The notes under the pieces are model-generated. The model made no database searches. It was not told the origin of the DNA and saw only the letters and a program-made list of their open reading frames with translations. Below are positions 37,220 to 47,092 of a DNA stretch of 60,347 bases, one piece after another. The DNA is from Candidatus Poseidoniales archaeon (GTDB lineage: Archaea > Thermoplasmatota > Poseidoniia > Poseidoniales > Poseidoniaceae). The stretch lies in NCBI GenBank assembly GCA_003602475.1, contig QQSC01000004.1, positions 9,691 to 70,037 on the forward strand. The letters run 5' to 3'. Position numbers and translations under genes: made by a program. The stretch's first letter is position 1. The number at the start of each line of letters is the position of its first letter.

Positions 37220-37816
37220 CTAATTGCGGCTCTTTCGGCAAACTTGAACGAAATTTTCGAACATTTCCTTACCGAATTCTGAATCGTTCACCTCTGGATG
37301 AAATTGCAAGCCAAACCGATCACCGGCCTTGTTTTCCATGCCTTGAACCTTGCAAGACGGACTGCTTGCGGTGATGAAGAATGTTTCAGGAACTTCGTTG
37401 ACCTCATCGTTGTGCGACTCCCACACCGTTTGGGTCGGGGCCGTTCCTGCGAAAATCCGGCCGCCTCCGTTCTCGAGATTAATTTCCATGGCCCCAAATT
37501 CTGGTTCAGGGGACTCGCGGGCGTCTCCGCCGTAATACCGTGCCATGAATTGATGCCCGGCGCATATGCCAAGTATGGGGATGTCCAAGGCCAAAAACGC
37601 CGCACAGTTGCCCAATTCTCCCGACAAGCCAACACGGGCTGCGCCACCGGATAGAATCAACCCGTCAAGTTCTCGAAGTTCACTTACGGGCGTGGTGTTG
37701 TCGATGATCTGGGTGTCAACCTTGAGGTAACGAAGCATGCGCCATTCTCGGTGGGTCCACTGGCCGCCGTTGTCCACGACGTCGATGACAAGGGGTTTCT
37801 CGGACATGGTGCTCAT
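37220..37816 (-). CDS. guaAA: GMP synthase glutamine amidotransferase subunit
   Basis: Class I GATase: VDNGGQWTHRE, PILGICAGHQFMARYYGG (nucleophile Cys), LQFHPEV. Confidence 0.93.
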   Translation of the reverse strand: MSTMSEKPLVIDVVDNGGQWTHREWRMLRYLKVDTQIIDNTTPVSELRELDGLILSGGAARVGLSGELGNCAAFLALDIPILGICAGHQFMARYYGGDARESPEPEFGAMEINLENGGGRIFAGTAPTQTVWESHNDEVNEVPETFFITASSPSCKVQGMENKAGDRFGLQFHPEVNDSEFGKEMFENFVQVCRKSRN

Positions 37817-37858
37817 GGGGTCGTGGGCGAAAAACGACCATGAATGTGCCGATGGTTG

Positions 37859-37981
37859 TCAGCGGTGATGAACGGTGACGGTGCCGCAGACACGGCACCA
37901 CACTTTGATGCCGTCCTTGCGAGCTTGAATCCCGGAGATGTCAATGCTCGTCCCGCACTGGCACTTCACGATGTTGGCCAT
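37859..37981 (-). CDS. small CxC...CxxC zinc-ribbon-like protein
   Basis: MANIVKCQCGTSIDISGIQARKDGIKVWCRVCGTVTVHHR. Confidence 0.55.
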   Translation of the reverse strand: MANIVKCQCGTSIDISGIQARKDGIKVWCRVCGTVTVHHR

Positions 37982-38003
37982 GGTGTTCCGAGGGGCAGGG
38001 CGT

Positions 38004-39128
38004 TCATGAACTGAACGCATCGGAAAACATACCTTTGGCCTCAAACGAAACAAATGATTTGGTGGCGGAGAACCCTTTTACGGGCTCTAAATTGACACTC
38101 TGAACCTTCATCCCGCCGTTTTCACACAAACGACCCAGGTGGATTCTGTCCTCATCTTCCGCACCTCGCTCCCGAATGGCCCATCCTCGCAACAACACAG
38201 GCTCGTTGCGAACGAAGAGCGGGAGCAGAGATTCAATGTGGTCAAAGCTGTCGTGTGGAAGGTTGACCAGCACCGCATCGGCCTGTTGAGTTAAGAGTGG
38301 GTCATCTTGCCAATGGCGGGCGTCTCGGCACACGACACGTTGAACCGAAGGTGGAGCGCTCAATGAACGGCTCCACTGGTTGAGGTTTTTTGTGAGCAGT
38401 TCCACGGCTGCGGGATTCAGGTCTCCCGCCAACCATCCGTCCAACAGCCCCGGTTCGGCCATCAACATCGGAAACGCTGGACCAACTCCCGCATAGGGGT
38501 CGGCAATCACCAAACCCCGTTGGCGTTCTTTCCGAAGCGAGAGCAGGGAATGCAGGGTTTGATGCCGTTGGGTTGACAGGCGGGATGAGAAGTAGGCCTT
38601 TGAGGGGTCAACCAGCATTTCCGCCCCATGCTCACGGACCTTCGTCAAAGTGGTCATGTCGCCGTTTCTGCTTAGAAGTGGCATCAGTTCACGTACGCGG
38701 AATTCTCCAGTTACTCCATTGTCCGCGCACACAACACGGACATTGGGCAACTGGTCCAGCATGGCTTGGGCCATGGCTTGGGCGTGAGGTTCTGTTGCAG
38801 GTTCCAATTTCACCATCAAAACGTCCCCCTGCAGTTCGTAAGCCGAAGGCCAAGTCGTGGGGGGCAACTCTTGAAGCGAGGGGTCAAGCCGTTCGACCCA
38901 ATGGCTGATGGTGGGGCCTTCTTCTTCCATCTCCATGTGCATCAAGCCGCACCAAATCGGGTCGCTTTCGGCCGGGGCTGATGAAAGGAGCGGAACGCCG
39001 CGATACCCTTCGCCGAGGGCGCGAACGGAGGCACTGGCCAGCCAACCGTTGGATTTGCACTGGACCAACCACGCTTGAGTTTCCGCACTCGGCACCCTCA
39101 AATGACGCATGCGGCTCGCCACACCCAA
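38004..39128 (-). CDS. Trm5/TYW2-like tRNA methyltransferase
   Basis: VREHGAEMLVDPSKAYFSSRLSTQRHQT, VIADPYAGVGPAFPML, AGDLNPAAVELLTKNL, DAVLVNLPHDSFD. Confidence 0.85.
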   Translation of the reverse strand: MGVASRMRHLRVPSAETQAWLVQCKSNGWLASASVRALGEGYRGVPLLSSAPAESDPIWCGLMHMEMEEEGPTISHWVERLDPSLQELPPTTWPSAYELQGDVLMVKLEPATEPHAQAMAQAMLDQLPNVRVVCADNGVTGEFRVRELMPLLSRNGDMTTLTKVREHGAEMLVDPSKAYFSSRLSTQRHQTLHSLLSLRKERQRGLVIADPYAGVGPAFPMLMAEPGLLDGWLAGDLNPAAVELLTKNLNQWSRSLSAPPSVQRVVCRDARHWQDDPLLTQQADAVLVNLPHDSFDHIESLLPLFVRNEPVLLRGWAIRERGAEDEDRIHLGRLCENGGMKVQSVNLEPVKGFSATKSFVSFEAKGMFSDAFSS

Positions 39129-40032
39129 GTCAAGGAGGGGTTTGAGGATGGCGGCGAACGATACAGGACCGGTCGGAAATCAAAACGGTTTGGTCCTCGT
39201 TGGTCTTGGATTGGGGACCGTGGAGGGCATGACCTTGGCGGCCATTGAAGCCGCAGCGACCGCAGATCATCGTCGCTATGAGGCCTACACGGCGTTGTGG
39301 TCAGAAGCCCAACTCCTGCGTTTGGAGGACAAAATTGGTCCAATCGAACGGGTGATGCGGCCTCAGGTTGAGCAGCCCGACGAGCTTCTGGCCCTCGCAG
39401 CAACGTCTCGTGTCGCTTTGTTGGTGGTTGGAGACCCGTTGCAGGCCACCACTCATGTTGATTTGCAACTCCGTGCGGCTGAGGTTGGCGTGCCATGCGA
39501 AGTGGTTCACGGCCTTTCCATCACCACCCTCGTCACCGGAGCAATTGGCCTCTCCAACTACAAATTTGGACGCCAAACCACCCTGACGTACCCCTACGGA
39601 GGATGGGTTGCGACCTCGCCTTTGGAAGTCATCGTCGCCAACTGGAGCCAAGGGCTTCACACCTTGGCCTTGCTCGATTTGGACCCGACGGGATTGGGCA
39701 CAGGAAACCAGCAACCCATGCGGCCGGCCGATGCGGCAAAAGCCATGCACATGATGCGGGACAAGCTCGAAGAACACCTCCAGGGAGAGAGCGCTTTGGA
39801 CGAAGAAAACTCTTGGTTGAACCACATGGTTGAGGCTCAAGGGCGGTACCTTGCTGAGCCGTTTGAGGCTTGGCCGGTGGTGTTGTGCGCCGACATGGGC
39901 ACCCCTGACCAGCGTGTTGTCGCCACGACCTTGGGTGCTTTGGGGCAAGAAAAAGGAGGACGTCTGAATTGTTTGGTCTTCCCCGCACGGACGGGTGAAG
40001 TTGAAGAGAGCGCTCTTGCTCGTTGGCGTTGA
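39109..40032 (+). CDS. dph5: diphthine synthase
   Basis: LVLVGLGLGTVEGMTLAAIEAA, VALLVVGDPLQATTHVDLQLRA, EVVHGLSITTLVTGAIGLSNYKFGRQTTL. Confidence 0.92.
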   Translation: MRLATPKSRRGLRMAANDTGPVGNQNGLVLVGLGLGTVEGMTLAAIEAAATADHRRYEAYTALWSEAQLLRLEDKIGPIERVMRPQVEQPDELLALAATSRVALLVVGDPLQATTHVDLQLRAAEVGVPCEVVHGLSITTLVTGAIGLSNYKFGRQTTLTYPYGGWVATSPLEVIVANWSQGLHTLALLDLDPTGLGTGNQQPMRPADAAKAMHMMRDKLEEHLQGESALDEENSWLNHMVEAQGRYLAEPFEAWPVVLCADMGTPDQRVVATTLGALGQEKGGRLNCLVFPARTGEVEESALARWR

Positions 40033-40041
40033 GGTGAGCAT

Positions 40042-42156
40042 GTGTTTGGTCTATCGGACAGTACGCTCTTGTTGCTATCGTTCATGTTGTTCATGATCTT
40101 CTTCGCGGGCGTGGGCCTGGCCTCAATGCGGGTTAAAGAGGACACGACGGACGATTATCTGGTCGCTGGGCGAGGCATGCACCCCGGCCTTGCTGCCCTC
40201 TCGGCAGTCAGCACCTGGAACTCCGGTTACATGTTCATCGGTTTCATTGGCTTCATCATTCTCCAAGGGTACTCGGCCATCTGGATTGCGCTGGTCTCCA
40301 CGGTTGGTCAATTGGTGGCATGGATTTGGTTGTACAAGTACATCCAGAAACAAGGAGAAGAGCGGGGCATTCGTTCCCTCACCTCGTTGGTGTCCAACAC
40401 ACGGGGGTCGCCCGAAGCAAGGGTCGCTGCAATCCTCTCAGTGCTCTTTCTGTCCATCTATGCCGCCGCTCAGCTCACCGCTGGTGGGGTCGCTCTCGAG
40501 ACGATGTTGAACTGGTCACCCACCATCGGGATCCTCATCGGGTTCGTGTTGGTGGTCGCCTACTGCTACGCTGGTGGCATTCGTGCGTCCATATGGACCG
40601 ATGCCGCTCAATCATCGGTGATGATTGTGGGTTCAACCATCCTCTGCGTGGTTGCTTTGCAGGGAACCGGTGGGTTTTCCGGCCTCCATGAACAATTGAA
40701 ATCCATCGACCCCGGTATGGTCAACTTCTTCCCGTCCGGCCTCAAATTTGGAGCCACGTTGTGGATTTTCGCATTTTTCCTCGGTGGATTGGGGGTGGCG
40801 GGTCAACCTCAAGTCGTTTCTCGGGTGATGACGCTCAAGGACGACAAGGCACGAAAAGAAGCCATGGTCTGGTTCTTTGTTTGGCAAACACCGTTCATTG
40901 CCTTGATGTTCATCATTGGGTTGGCTTGCCGTGTTCTCCTGCCCGAGTTGGGGGTTTCAGGCGCAGAAACAGGGTTGCCAAAACTTGCCATGACGCAACT
41001 CAACCCGTTCTTCGGCGGCCTCATTCTGGCCTCCATCTTCGCTGCTACCATGTCCACAGCAGACAGTCAAGTGTTGGCATGTACGGCCGCCATAACCGAT
41101 GACGTCAAGACGGAATGGAGCACCGATCACAAGGTCACCAAGCGCGTGACGTTGGTCGTGGCGGTGTTCGCCACCGCCATCTCGTTGGTGGGTCAACAGT
41201 TCCCCGGGTTTGGGGATTCCGTGTTCAAACTCGTGGTCTTGGCGGTCTATGGCCTGGGAGGCATCTTTGTCCCCATGATCCTCATTCGGATGATGGGGTA
41301 TGAGCCAGACACCACGCATTCGATCACCATGATGGTCTCAGCCATGTCCGCTGTGGTGATTTGGACCTTGCTCGGTTACGGCGATGCGGACGGTATCTTT
41401 CCCTCCGTACCAGGTGTCGGGTCCGCTTTTGCCGCACACTTCATCATGAGTCAGTTCCGTGAAACCTCACCAGACAATCCCTTTGGACGGATTCCTATGC
41501 CCAGCCAGCAGACCTTCACCTACGGCGCTGTAGCGCTTATCATGGTGTTCGCTGTGTTCGAATCCTCGTATGTTTTGCTCGGGCCTGAAGAGAGCGAGGG
41601 CTCGTCTGGCAACGACCCTTACATGCTCAGTTACACGGTCAGTGAATGGACGGAAACCCAAACCCTCAGTCTCATCGACGGGGAAACACAATCCTTCGAG
41701 GTCACCATTGACGAGTCCATGACGGCGGTGCTGTCGGCACAGCTCATCATCACCTACGTCGATACAGGAGAGGCCTTGACGGCAGCGTGCGATGACATTG
41801 CCACCTCGCCCGACTACAGCGGTTTGGCTGGCCCCTTAGCCGAAAGTGACGATCAAGATCGCAGCACCAACGCGTGCGGTGAGACCACCGTGGTGGGCAC
41901 CATCACCCCCAACCTTGCTCTTTCCGATTATGCAACCGGGCTGGGCGATTACACCCTCAACGGCACGGAAAGTGAACTCATCGACATCCTGACAATGATG
42001 GGCCAATCTCCGGAAATGGTGGGCACGTTGACGATGGGGCTCACTCTTGAAGCCAACAATGGGAACCCCTTCGGCGGAGACAACAGTGAAAATGTCGAAG
42101 TCACCTTATCGATGCTCATCTTCCAACCCAGCGGCATGACGCCGCTCACAGCGTGA
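40042..42156 (+). CDS. sodium:solute symporter family protein with C-terminal extracytoplasmic domain
   Basis: Multi-TM; DDYLVAGRGMHPGLAALSAVSTWNSGYMFIGFIGF; QPQVVSRVMTLKD; ~190-aa non-TM tail; GTG start. Confidence 0.88.
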   Translation: MFGLSDSTLLLLSFMLFMIFFAGVGLASMRVKEDTTDDYLVAGRGMHPGLAALSAVSTWNSGYMFIGFIGFIILQGYSAIWIALVSTVGQLVAWIWLYKYIQKQGEERGIRSLTSLVSNTRGSPEARVAAILSVLFLSIYAAAQLTAGGVALETMLNWSPTIGILIGFVLVVAYCYAGGIRASIWTDAAQSSVMIVGSTILCVVALQGTGGFSGLHEQLKSIDPGMVNFFPSGLKFGATLWIFAFFLGGLGVAGQPQVVSRVMTLKDDKARKEAMVWFFVWQTPFIALMFIIGLACRVLLPELGVSGAETGLPKLAMTQLNPFFGGLILASIFAATMSTADSQVLACTAAITDDVKTEWSTDHKVTKRVTLVVAVFATAISLVGQQFPGFGDSVFKLVVLAVYGLGGIFVPMILIRMMGYEPDTTHSITMMVSAMSAVVIWTLLGYGDADGIFPSVPGVGSAFAAHFIMSQFRETSPDNPFGRIPMPSQQTFTYGAVALIMVFAVFESSYVLLGPEESEGSSGNDPYMLSYTVSEWTETQTLSLIDGETQSFEVTIDESMTAVLSAQLIITYVDTGEALTAACDDIATSPDYSGLAGPLAESDDQDRSTNACGETTVVGTITPNLALSDYATGLGDYTLNGTESELIDILTMMGQSPEMVGTLTMGLTLEANNGNPFGGDNSENVEVTLSMLIFQPSGMTPLTA

Positions 42157-42991
42157 ACCGCATGCCTTGTTCGCCAACACACCAGCCGTTCTGAACGACC
42201 GTTTGGTGGGCTTCACTCTCGGTTCGGTGCAATGGATTGGTGTGGTTCAAGTGAATGAACACAAGTTCAGCATCCCCTTTTCGCCGCTCACCCATCCGCT
42301 CCAGCGTCTCCAGAACGGGAGGATGGGGGACATCCTGTTGTGACCGGCTGGGCAATTCGTCAAAACTCCAAAACGTTCCATCGATAAGGGCAACGTCCAC
42401 GTTCAGTGAACGCAGCCATGAGCGAATGGATACTTCGTCGTGATGTGCAAGGGTTTCGTCCCACGTGTCGTGGTCGGGCAGAAAGAGAAGCGACCGGGAG
42501 GGGCCCCGAAACAGCAGGGCGTGCATGTCGGACAATTCTGCGCGATGGGGCACGGGAACCGCTGTCATGGACAACCCTGGGCCCAAGCTTGTGGTTCCCT
42601 CAAACGGAAGGGGTTTGATAGCGCCGTCCTGCACCAACACCGACCACATCGGTGTGGCGTGGAGGAGGTTGATCATGCTGGTCGATGCGTGAAGGGGGAG
42701 GTCGCGAACCGACATCGTCTCCTTGCCCAACAAACCCAACCCGTCAACATGGCCAAAATGAGCGTGTGTCAAGGCCACAGAAGCAAGTGGAGGATGCCCC
42801 CAAAGTCGAAGTTGATCGCCCATGGCGCGTGTGGCTTCAATCAAGTGTCCTTGGCCTGAATCGTCAACCAAACCCAATGCTACGGGATGACGGATTTCGT
42901 GGGGTTGCAGTTCATGGCAACACGGCCGTGTGCAACCCGGTTGCGGGCGCCCTCCATCTTGAGCCGTCCCGAGCAACACGGCATGAACCAT
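42146..42991 (-). CDS. PqqB-like metallo-beta-lactamase-fold protein
   Basis: MVHAVLLGTAQDGGRPQPGCTRPCC, ALTHAHFGHVDGLGLLGKE, FLPDHDTWDE. Confidence 0.8.
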   Translation of the reverse strand: MVHAVLLGTAQDGGRPQPGCTRPCCHELQPHEIRHPVALGLVDDSGQGHLIEATRAMGDQLRLWGHPPLASVALTHAHFGHVDGLGLLGKETMSVRDLPLHASTSMINLLHATPMWSVLVQDGAIKPLPFEGTTSLGPGLSMTAVPVPHRAELSDMHALLFRGPSRSLLFLPDHDTWDETLAHHDEVSIRSWLRSLNVDVALIDGTFWSFDELPSRSQQDVPHPPVLETLERMGERRKGDAELVFIHLNHTNPLHRTESEAHQTVVQNGWCVGEQGMRFTL

Positions 42992-43087
42992 GCGTAGCGA
43001 TGTTAGCCGATATCTATGCCCTTTTCGGCGGCTCACCCCATAGAAGGAATCAAACCCTCCGGGCTCTGCGGGTTGAACGGGAGCAAC

Positions 43088-44830
43088 ATGGCGGCACCGT
43101 CGAAGGTTGAATTTCCGGGAAAAAAGAAGCAGCGCGTGAAAATGCGCGGCACCAAGCAGGCCAACGAAGCCACGGCAAAACGGCTGAAAAAACAACTTCA
43201 AACCCTGCTCAACGACCCTCAAGCGCATCTCCCCGAGATGCTGTTCAAAGGCAGGTTGCGATGGGGACGGGCCGACCCGGTGACGAAAACACTCGGTCAA
43301 CTTGAGAAGATTGTCAAGAAGAAGAACGACGTACCGTGGTTGGCCAAGAAGATGATGGCCAAGCGAAGTGACCCCGTCGCCAAGGCGTTTGCTGGTTCAC
43401 TGCACGCGAGTCACGACGAGGAATTTACCATCGTTGGTCAGTTCAACTCTCAATCGTTTGGTTCCGCTTCATTCATTCGCCGAGGAGACGGGAAGCAGGG
43501 ATACATGGCCGGTTTGCAAAATTTTAGCAACATCACGCTTCGTATGCTTCCATGGGAAGATCACGCAAAACGCGGCATGTTCTTTTTCAGTTGGGACGGT
43601 GGTTTCGTCTGCACCGGCCCTTCTCCTGATCCCCCAATGGACTGGCTGAGCGACGTGTTGAGCCGCTCGCGGTTTGACTTGACACAGCACGACGTTGAGG
43701 GGCGGTCGGTATGGGCTACGGGCGACCTCACTCCAGAGATGGTCGTGGGCAACGAGCCGCACGACGGTTATGTCGCCCTTGAATTTCATCACGGACCTGT
43801 GGTCAGTCTGGGTCTTGAAGCCCTCAGCACCTTCAGTAAAAAGGACGAGCCGTTCATCCATCATCTCGCTCTTTCGATGTTGCCGCCCTTGTTGCCGTCG
43901 ATTCTCAACGTTCGAGCGGAGTGGAAACCTCAGGGCTGGCCGACGGATCAGCCTCTACCGGAAGCCTCGCTTGACGGCATTGAGCGCGCTCTGGATGCTT
44001 GGCAGGGCCTGACCATGAACGAAGGTTCGCTTGCCAACGTGATGAAACAAGCGGTGTTGGAAGGCGTTGAAAGCGGTGTGCTTGTTGGAGAGCAGTGGGT
44101 GGACGGCGACTCAACAGAAGCGCTGGAAGCGGCGTTGGAAACATGTTCGGGCTCGTCCGACGAGCGCCAACTCACCGCCATGATTCTCCACCTTGCCACA
44201 ACACAACCTCATGAGGATGTCTTGCACCTTCGAATTGAAGCAAAAGGCAGCCCGTTTGAGCGAGAAAGCGGTGCCACACGAATCATGAAGGGGGCGTCCT
44301 GCGGGGACGTGCTGAGTGCTTTTTGGGAAACTCATGGCTTGGACAGCATGGTTTCGCTGGGTCTTGAAGGCGACGAGGCCCACGCCATTTGGGAGGCACA
44401 ACTCTCCTCTCCCAAACCGTTTGGTAAATTCTTGAAAGGGCTCGATCAAGCACGCCACGAAGCTCAACGACGAGCGAGGTTCCCTTCCACCGACGACACC
44501 GGGGGGCCAGCCGTCGCCATCCGCCGATACACGATGGGTGGATTGCTCCAGGGCATGGGTTCGATGGAGCGCCAAGCCACCTCTCGACACGACAACGTCG
44601 ACAGCGCAGCAGCAGCATGGGCGTGGTTGATGGCCGTTGGCAGGTCAGGGGGACAGGAGTGGCACTTTGACGGGACGGCACGCGACCGTGGCGGTGCATG
44701 GTCGCAAGCCGCCGGCCGGTTGCATGAAGCCGGGAAGGCACTCTTGGATGCCTCGGTTGAGAGCCTTCCTGAACAACAAACGGCATGGAATGAGGCCTTC
44801 GAGGCCCTCAAAACAGTGACTGGAGCTTGA
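43088..44830 (+). CDS. conserved hypothetical protein (no family recognised)
   Basis: Long ORF with archaeal-like codon use; basic N-terminus MAAPSKVEFPGKKKQRVKMRGTK. Confidence 0.6.
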   Translation: MAAPSKVEFPGKKKQRVKMRGTKQANEATAKRLKKQLQTLLNDPQAHLPEMLFKGRLRWGRADPVTKTLGQLEKIVKKKNDVPWLAKKMMAKRSDPVAKAFAGSLHASHDEEFTIVGQFNSQSFGSASFIRRGDGKQGYMAGLQNFSNITLRMLPWEDHAKRGMFFFSWDGGFVCTGPSPDPPMDWLSDVLSRSRFDLTQHDVEGRSVWATGDLTPEMVVGNEPHDGYVALEFHHGPVVSLGLEALSTFSKKDEPFIHHLALSMLPPLLPSILNVRAEWKPQGWPTDQPLPEASLDGIERALDAWQGLTMNEGSLANVMKQAVLEGVESGVLVGEQWVDGDSTEALEAALETCSGSSDERQLTAMILHLATTQPHEDVLHLRIEAKGSPFERESGATRIMKGASCGDVLSAFWETHGLDSMVSLGLEGDEAHAIWEAQLSSPKPFGKFLKGLDQARHEAQRRARFPSTDDTGGPAVAIRRYTMGGLLQGMGSMERQATSRHDNVDSAAAAWAWLMAVGRSGGQEWHFDGTARDRGGAWSQAAGRLHEAGKALLDASVESLPEQQTAWNEAFEALKTVTGA

Positions 44831-44831
44831 T

Positions 44832-45998
44832 TCAGCCAAGTGCTTGGGTCATGTCGGCCCACAGGTCTTCAACGTCCTCAATTCCAATGCTCAACCGCAC
44901 GAAACCTGGCACGATTCCAGCCGCCATTCGCACATCCAAGGGCACAGCACTGTGACTGGAATTGAACGGGCATTCGATGAGCGATTCGACGCCACCAAGG
45001 CTTGTTGCCTCGTACACAATGTTGAGGCCGCGCATGAACGAAAGAGCGGCTTCATCTCCGCCTTTCACAACAAAGGCGACCATGCCAGACCCTTTTGGCA
45101 GCAGGCGTTGAGCGAGTTCAAAGTCAGGATGGCTTTCCAGTGAAGTATGGTGGACGCGTTCCACCAGAGGGTGGCCTTCGAGACGCTGTGCAATGATGGC
45201 GGCATTGGCGCAAATGCGGGGCATCCGTACGTCCAACGTCCTCATGCCGCGCTCGAGCAGATAACACGAGTGGGGGTCGGGACTGCCGCCAAAATGCACC
45301 TTTCGGGGGAAAATCTGAGCGATGTGATCTTTTGATCCTACCACTGCCCCACCGATCAGGTCGGAGTGGCCCCCGAGGTACTTTGTGGTTGAATGGATGA
45401 CAAGGTCAACCCCCATGGAAAGGGGTTGGCATGCCCATGGTGATGCGAACGTGTTGTCGATGATGGTGATGAGGCCGTGACGTCGGGCCACCTCAACCAT
45501 CGCAGGGATGTCGCAGAGTTTCAGCATGGGATTGGTCAACGTCTCGATGTAGAGGATCTTCGTGTTGTCTTGAATGGCCGCTTCGTAGGACGAGGGGTCC
45601 CGCATGTCGGCCATGGTGACTTCAATCCCAAAGCGAGGCAATTCTTCGGTGAGCAAACCGTAGGTGCCCCCGTAAACGTCAGCACTGGCCACGACGTGGT
45701 CACCTTGATTGAGAAACGACAGCAGCGTGGTGGAGATTGCGGCCATGCCCGAAGCAAACGTTTCTGCGTCTTCACCGCCTTCAAGGGCCATGAGTTTCTG
45801 TGCAACGGCATCGGAGTTGACGCTCGAAAGACGTGCATACAGGAGGGTGTGTTGAGCGCCAGCGGCCCAACCTGCATAGCGTTCATCGGTTAATTTGTAC
45901 GTGGATGATTGAAAGATGGGGGTGTTCACAGCGTCCCCAATGTGCTGTGTCCCGGAATGAACGGATTTGGTGGCGAAACCTTTTTCCTCATCGCTCAT
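44832..45998 (-). CDS. cystathionine gamma-synthase/beta-lyase family PLP enzyme
   Basis: FATKSVHSGTQH, IIDNTFASPWACQPLSMGVDLVIHSTTKYLGGHSDLIGG (PLP Lys), GGVESLIECPFNSSH. Confidence 0.95.
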   Translation of the reverse strand: MSDEEKGFATKSVHSGTQHIGDAVNTPIFQSSTYKLTDERYAGWAAGAQHTLLYARLSSVNSDAVAQKLMALEGGEDAETFASGMAAISTTLLSFLNQGDHVVASADVYGGTYGLLTEELPRFGIEVTMADMRDPSSYEAAIQDNTKILYIETLTNPMLKLCDIPAMVEVARRHGLITIIDNTFASPWACQPLSMGVDLVIHSTTKYLGGHSDLIGGAVVGSKDHIAQIFPRKVHFGGSPDPHSCYLLERGMRTLDVRMPRICANAAIIAQRLEGHPLVERVHHTSLESHPDFELAQRLLPKGSGMVAFVVKGGDEAALSFMRGLNIVYEATSLGGVESLIECPFNSSHSAVPLDVRMAAGIVPGFVRLSIGIEDVEDLWADMTQALG

Positions 45999-46007
45999 CT
46001 TTTGTCC

Positions 46008-47057
46008 TCAGGCTTGAGAAACACCCTCGGTCTTTGAAGGATTCTCACCCGGCCCCACATCTTCTGCCTTGGTAGCAGAAAGTTCCACAACGATGTTTCC
46101 GAGGACCAAAACACCGCCCCCAGCGACCATCCACCAGGTGAACGGGACCAAACCGAGCACCAGACCAAACAACGTTGCCCAGACCGGTTCAAAGGTGTAC
46201 AAAACGGCGGCGTGAACGGGATGGAGGTGGCGCTGGTACATGTTCAAAGCCAAGAGGCAAAAGAACGAACCCCCAACGCCCAAGCAGACCAAAGGAAGCA
46301 AGACGCCCGGTTGACCCAACACGTCCGTGATCAATGTCAACGGTGAAGCTGCGGTGATGAGCGTCAAGGCAAACGCTCCGCACGCAACCACTGCAAACGA
46401 AACAAGGGTCAGAGGAAGCGGGTCGTGTTCAGTGGTCCAATGTTGTGTGGCGACGATGTGGAAAGCAAAAAACAGGGCCGAGAGGACCGTAACAAGTTCA
46501 GCCACACCCCACGAAACATGCGGGGGGCCTTCGATAAAACCGGCCCCGAGGGTCGCCAACATCACGCCCCAAAGCAACGCTCGTGTGGGCAAATGACCGT
46601 CCATTCTGGACGTGATCAGTGCTGTCATCACCACGTACAACGAAGTCAGAAAGGCGGAAGTTGACGGATTGATGTCCTCAAGAGCGACCATCTGAGAAAA
46701 GAAGCCAACAAGCATGAGCCCTCCCAAAAGAAGACCGCCGCGGTGGATGGCTGGGTCGTTCAACGAACGACGCGAACCTGGAACGGCCACCAGCATGAGG
46801 GCCAAGGCCATGGCAAATCTAGCACCCACCAGGAAAGCCACAACAGACACCGTCCCGTGCACTTCCAAGGGCGTTTCAAGGGCGTTCAGCAACTGTTTCA
46901 TCCAGATGAAGGTCGCACCCCAAATGAGGGTGACCGAGAACAGCACGAGGGCGGCTTTTCGTCGCTGGAGGACGAAGTGACCTGAGCCCTGTCGTTCGCC
47001 CCCATCCATGTGGTTGACACCCCATTGGGCCTCATCATCCTGATGGTCCGGCACCAT
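46008..47057 (-). CDS. EamA/DMT-family transporter
   Basis: About ten TM segments; LILIWGATFIWMKQLL-type start of repeat 1 and AAVLYTFEPVWATLFGLVLGLVPFTWWMVAGGGVLVLGNIVVE. Confidence 0.88.
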   Translation of the reverse strand: MVPDHQDDEAQWGVNHMDGGERQGSGHFVLQRRKAALVLFSVTLIWGATFIWMKQLLNALETPLEVHGTVSVVAFLVGARFAMALALMLVAVPGSRRSLNDPAIHRGGLLLGGLMLVGFFSQMVALEDINPSTSAFLTSLYVVMTALITSRMDGHLPTRALLWGVMLATLGAGFIEGPPHVSWGVAELVTVLSALFFAFHIVATQHWTTEHDPLPLTLVSFAVVACGAFALTLITAASPLTLITDVLGQPGVLLPLVCLGVGGSFFCLLALNMYQRHLHPVHAAVLYTFEPVWATLFGLVLGLVPFTWWMVAGGGVLVLGNIVVELSATKAEDVGPGENPSKTEGVSQA

Positions 47058-47092
47058 GAACGAAGCATACCCTCAAGGAGTGCCCATCCTCC

